Source: Physella acuta
Lineage: Eukaryota; Mollusca; Gastropoda; Physidae
Assembly: GCF_028476545.1 (NCBI RefSeq)
Contig: NW_026733878.1
Coordinates: 84,501-148,500 of the forward strand
Length of the DNA: 64,000 bases
Direction of reading: 5' to 3'
In this document: positions 60,011-64,000 of the stretch, one piece after another
Layout of the letters: every line of letters begins with the position of its first letter
How positions within the stretch are numbered: the stretch's first letter is position 1
The notes under the pieces: generated by a model
What the model was told of the DNA's origin: nothing
Seen by the model: the letters and a program-made list of their open reading frames with translations, nothing else
The model's database searches: none
Made by a program: the position numbers and the translations under genes

Positions 60011-60852
60011 ATAAAAAAATAAAATGAACAATTAAGGTTCATCAAATTACACAATAAAACATACATTAGTTTTGTTAAAACAAACAATACATAAATTTGG
60101 ACATGGTTTCCGAACACAAAAAAACCTTAACTTACAAAAAAAAAAGACACTAACGTTTATCCCCTGGAAGAATGCTCCAAAATTTAGCGCCCTTTAAAAC
60201 TTCATATATTACTCAAACTTATGACGCTGCTATCAATAATATTTTTGTTTGTTTTAGTAAATAATGCCATAAATAAAAAAAACTATGCGCGTTAGCATAA
60301 TTCTTATAACAACTTGGGTCAGTTATTTGTTTTTTCGCACATGACGTTGTTATAAATAGATATGCATATAGTAAATCTAAAATTGAATACTATTTTCTAG
60401 AACACATTTCACATTTTTGAATGCTGTGTAACTTGTAGGCTATGTATTGTCGAAATGTTTTTTTTTCTTCAATTTTTAAACTTTTTAAAACACTTTAAAA
60501 TTACAATTAATCTAAATCTAGGCCCATCTTTAAAAGAATATACCTTATATTACAATGCATAATTCAAAATTTAAAAAAAAAATAGTACAACTAGATCATA
60601 ACAGTTTAAATTAGCCTCATTTGTTATATTGTAATAAATAATAATAATAAAAGTTTCTATAAGATAAATATTAAATTGCAATTCGACAAGACTTCGTGTT
60701 ATTTTAGAGTTACATAAACTTCTTTTATTTAACATTTTAGCTATATTAAACTATTAATTAGTACAGTAAAGGTGTGAGACTGCTTTAACTGTGATAAAAC
60801 ATTTCTGGAACATATTGAGTTCTTGTCTGAACATATTTCCCTTTTTTTTTAC

Positions 60853-61170
60853 AAGCTTTTATTTAACTCGCTTCCTCTGTCGTCAGTCGTCAGTCGGTCG
60901 TCAGTCTGTCTGTCTAGATCGAAACGCTCGAGCGAAATTCCAGGCACTTATAACTGACAGATACGGTTCGTAATTGGTACGTGTGTCAAGACACGAAGAC
61001 AATGCATCGTGACATTCAATTTGACTTAATTGGATGCCAAATTAATTTTTTATGAATTAATTAAAATTTTGACAAAATTAGTAGGCAGTTCTATCCACAA
61101 TTGTCATCACGGCAAAAGCGCGTCATCACGTTCAATAGGCGCGCAATGGTTTTGAGTCATGTAACTCTAT
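60853..61170 (+). repeat. Dispersed repeat, copy 2
   Basis: Same order as 50785: caagcttttatttaactcgc, gtctagatcgaaacgctcg, tttgacttaattggatgcca, and tagtaggcagttctatcca. Moderately diverged. Confidence 0.8.
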
Positions 61171-61682
61171 TGTCGGGTCAGCAGTCTAGTTCTTTACCAC
61201 TAGACTACGCCATCCCATAATACTTTATGTAATAAAAAGCTTGTAAAAATGCTGTAAATATATAATAATGATCAACTATTTAAATAATTAAATAATTAAC
61301 AGCTAGACTACGCCATCCCATAATACTTTATGTAATAAAAAGCAAAAAAAAAATACTGTAAATATACAACAATGATCTACTATTTAAATAATTAACCGCA
61401 AGAAGTTCCCAGCGACGGAATGTTACGCCATTGTTCGCCATCGCATCAGCCCAGTTTCGTTACATTGTATAACCACTCTAAGGACATAGACGTCTCAACC
61501 AGCGTTGAGATGAGATTGTTGCGTCATCACATTGACCAACGAAAGTCACGCCTACACCCGCCTCACGGGAATTTGAGCCCGTCGTTCAACCAGTTACACA
61601 TTTCAAATTGTGTATCATAATATTTGTTGCTACACTATATTATCTTAACATGAGTATAACTCGTTAATACTAAAAAGTATAT

Positions 61683-62088
61683 AAATAATAAATACATAAA
61701 AACGTTTATAATTACAAGCTTTTATAAATGCACTAAAAAGAAGAAAATATAAAATAATTTTTAAAAATATAATAAATCTGCGGTTACTTTAAATATAAAA
61801 AAATACTTTCTTTAAATAAATTAATGCACTACTATTTATATAACTATAAATAAAAGCGTAGGCCGTTATAATAATAAGCATTTAAACAAGCGGCCCACGA
61901 TTTTATTTATAGTGATATAAATAGTAGTGCATTTAAAGAAAGTAATTTTTTTGTATATTTAAAGTAACCGCAGATTTATTTTATTTTTAAAAATTATTTT
62001 ATATTTAATAATTTTTTTTATTATTTTCTTCTTTTTAGTGCATTTATAAAAGCTTGTTATTATAAACGTTTTTATGTATTTATTATTC
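61683..62088. repeat. ~400-bp palindrome with ~175-190-bp arms
   Basis: Left arm 61683-61856, right arm 61899-62088, for example caagcttttataaatgcact against agtgcatttataaaagcttg, and aatctgcggttactttaaat against its complement. The loop has a smaller stem (gcgtaggcc/ggcccacg). Related arm sequence (ctactttttagtgc) occurs at about 51450 and 57945. Confidence 0.85.
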
Positions 62089-63234
62089 ATGGTCAGGTCA
62101 CATCCTTGATTTAGGTTTTCCATAAACCCGCTACTGAAAGCATTCCTAGACAGTTTAGTTTTTTTTAAAATCAAATGTGCACCACCCGGCCGTAGGGTGC
62201 GATTTGGCAACTGAGTACCGTCAACCGGCGAACGATATGTTTTCGCCCAAGAGAGAGCTCGTCGTCCTCCCTCATACAAGTATTCCACATCGATGACACA
62301 GCTCAAATGCATAAATTGATTAATGTGGATTCGTGTCCGAGGCAAGTTCTATTTTCAATACAAATTATTCTACTATACTGACGAATTCGAAAATACAGAT
62401 AAGTGAACAATACAAATGCGCGATAGTATGATTTTTTTAGCGCAATTTCCATTCTGGAGAATTGCGTTTATTAACCCGTCATTTCTGGATGTATGAATGT
62501 ATGGATGTGTGTTCGCAGCTTTAAGTCGTATCTCCTCCTCAACGAAGCAATATCGAGGACTAGTTCCAAAGCAAATTTGTTAAGCAAGTTACGAGGATGA
62601 TAGTGGGTCAAAAAAATTCCGGAATTCCTTCCTGGATTTCACGGAAAAGCCAAAAAACCTCCAAAAAATGCAGTTTTTGGCCCATATCTCAGTAACCAGA
62701 CCACTTAGCGACTTGAAACATTTACCAATCGATTCCAGCCATAATTTAGAACAATATTGCCGAAGAAAGTTTTCAAAAATATTCTTTCGTTCGGTCACAA
62801 AAATTTTTTTAAACTTACATTATACATAATACACTACAGTACTATAGAACTTGTAAGTTTATCGTTCTTTCTCGCGTTAATTCGTGTCTGGTTAGCCAGG
62901 GAGAGATAAAAGTTTTCGAACTAAATCAATTGTTGTGAACGGGGTTTCCCATTGATAACAAAAAACATGGCGGCTATTTGTTAGTAGGTCCCGCTTCAAG
63001 ATTTCAAAATCATCAAACGTTCCAGAAATGCAACAACTGTAAAAACTTTCAACGCTGTTTTGTTCATATGGATGGGAACAAACACATGTGTATGCATTTT
63101 TTAATATAAAAGTTTTGTGGCGGTAAGTATATTGATTTTATTTCTTTTGTTGATAGTTTGTCCAAGGCTAGGGGACATTACTCTGACTCTACTCAGTCTT
63201 TGCTACGAGACTTAAGATTCCCAGACCTAGCTAG

Positions 63235-63610
63235 ACCTAGATCTAGATCTAGATCTAGATTCTAGAATCTACCAACTAAGATCTACATTGCTTTAATCTA
63301 GTTCTAAGAGTATAAGTTCATGAATTAGAATATATTAGATCTAGATTCTAGATCTAGTATTTTAGTGATCTAGATAAAATATTAAAAATATTAAGAAAAG
63401 GATGACGGTAAAAACAGGAAAATGAGGATGACTTCCAGTCTCACTCAGCCTACGACTTACTTAATATACTTATTAAATATTATTAATCGAATCTAGGATC
63501 TAGATATTAGATCTAGATATCTAGAACTTAGACAACAATGTTAATGTTAATAGACCTAGATCTAGCTAGATTACTGAACTAGACTCTAGTACTGATTACT
63601 CAGTGATTAC
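63235..63610. repeat. AGATCT/CTAGAT-rich simple sequence
   Basis: Clusters of gatctagatctagatctag and looser variants over about 370 bp; no gene seen. Confidence 0.75.
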
Positions 63611-64000
63611 TGTTTAATATTTTAGAAGTAGGGTAATCTATCGTTTTGGGTACGTAAAATCGCCCGCGGCTATTAATGTACGAAAACGTTACCTCATTAT
63701 CAAGGCTGTTATAGAAGTATATTGTGATATGTTTGTGTCAAATATTATAGATAAATGAATAATAAACCTAAATCAATGGCTAAATATATCAATATAGGCC
63801 AGAAATTAACTTTAAACAGCAGTGTCTGCAAGCAAGATTTGCTATATAAACAGCAGCCATTTGTAAAATAGAGTGACTTCCGCCTTTAACAAGATGGCTG
63901 TTATAGTAAATGAGCATGGTTGCATCTGTTGGAAAAATCGCTGGTGTTCATTTATTAGTGAAAAGTTTTAATTCAATTGTTTAAAAACAGGTACATAAAT

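Larger units (their letters stand above)
60011..64000. other. Gene-free right end
   Basis: Apart from the dispersed repeat (60853), a duplicated tRNA-like piece (61195-61260 and 61305-61330), the 61.7-62.1 kb palindrome and simple sequence, no exon was identified on either strand. Confidence 0.5.

Overview
This window is animal nuclear DNA with many small exons, canonical GT-AG introns, dense transposon relics, tRNA-type SINEs, long (TA)n runs and G/C homopolymers. The repeat style and gene content suggest a lophotrochozoan, perhaps a gastropod mollusc. That placement is inference; no species-specific marker was recognised.

The core is a complete gene on the minus strand, from the start codon at 36877 to the stop at 11541. 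It has 34 coding exons that join in phase without a break into a 1278-residue molybdo-flavoenzyme of the xanthine dehydrogenase/aldehyde oxidase family: two [2Fe-2S] domains, an FAD domain, and a molybdenum domain with the catalytic Glu. Substrate-pocket residues look like aldehyde oxidase, not xanthine dehydrogenase. A second copy in the same orientation starts at 7899 and runs off the left edge; only its exons 1 and 2 are inside. The two form a head-to-tail tandem duplication with an offset of about 29 kb.

The most unusual pattern is that several tandem repeat arrays in this gene sit on splice junctions and carry copies of the splice site. Examples are the exon 3 acceptor (47-bp unit, also present in the paralogue), the exon 5 acceptor (60/67-bp unit), the exon 28 acceptor (~36-bp unit) and the exon 33 donor. 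At exon 33 three GTAAGT donors lie in one open frame, 36 and 84 nt apart.

Intron 13 holds a 3.2-kb foldback-type element with a 9-bp target duplication. It contains a nest of hAT-type MITEs, each with a perfect 8-bp duplication. Elsewhere there are piggyBac elements (one non-autonomous at 8395-9847; transposase relics at 53.8-55.4 kb and 59-60 kb), a Harbinger-type MITE at 42415-42805, a G-tract hAT MITE family, and several long palindromes.

The right half (37-64 kb) is gene-poor. A plus-strand gene from 45176 encodes a secreted Cys-rich orphan protein with a TATA box and at least four exons. On the minus strand, exons at 56.1, 51.8 and 50.3-50.6 kb look like the stalk, membrane span and cytoplasmic tail of a receptor whose ectodomain lies elsewhere. 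The two genes converge. No rRNA gene, true tRNA gene, CRISPR array or retroviral gene was seen.
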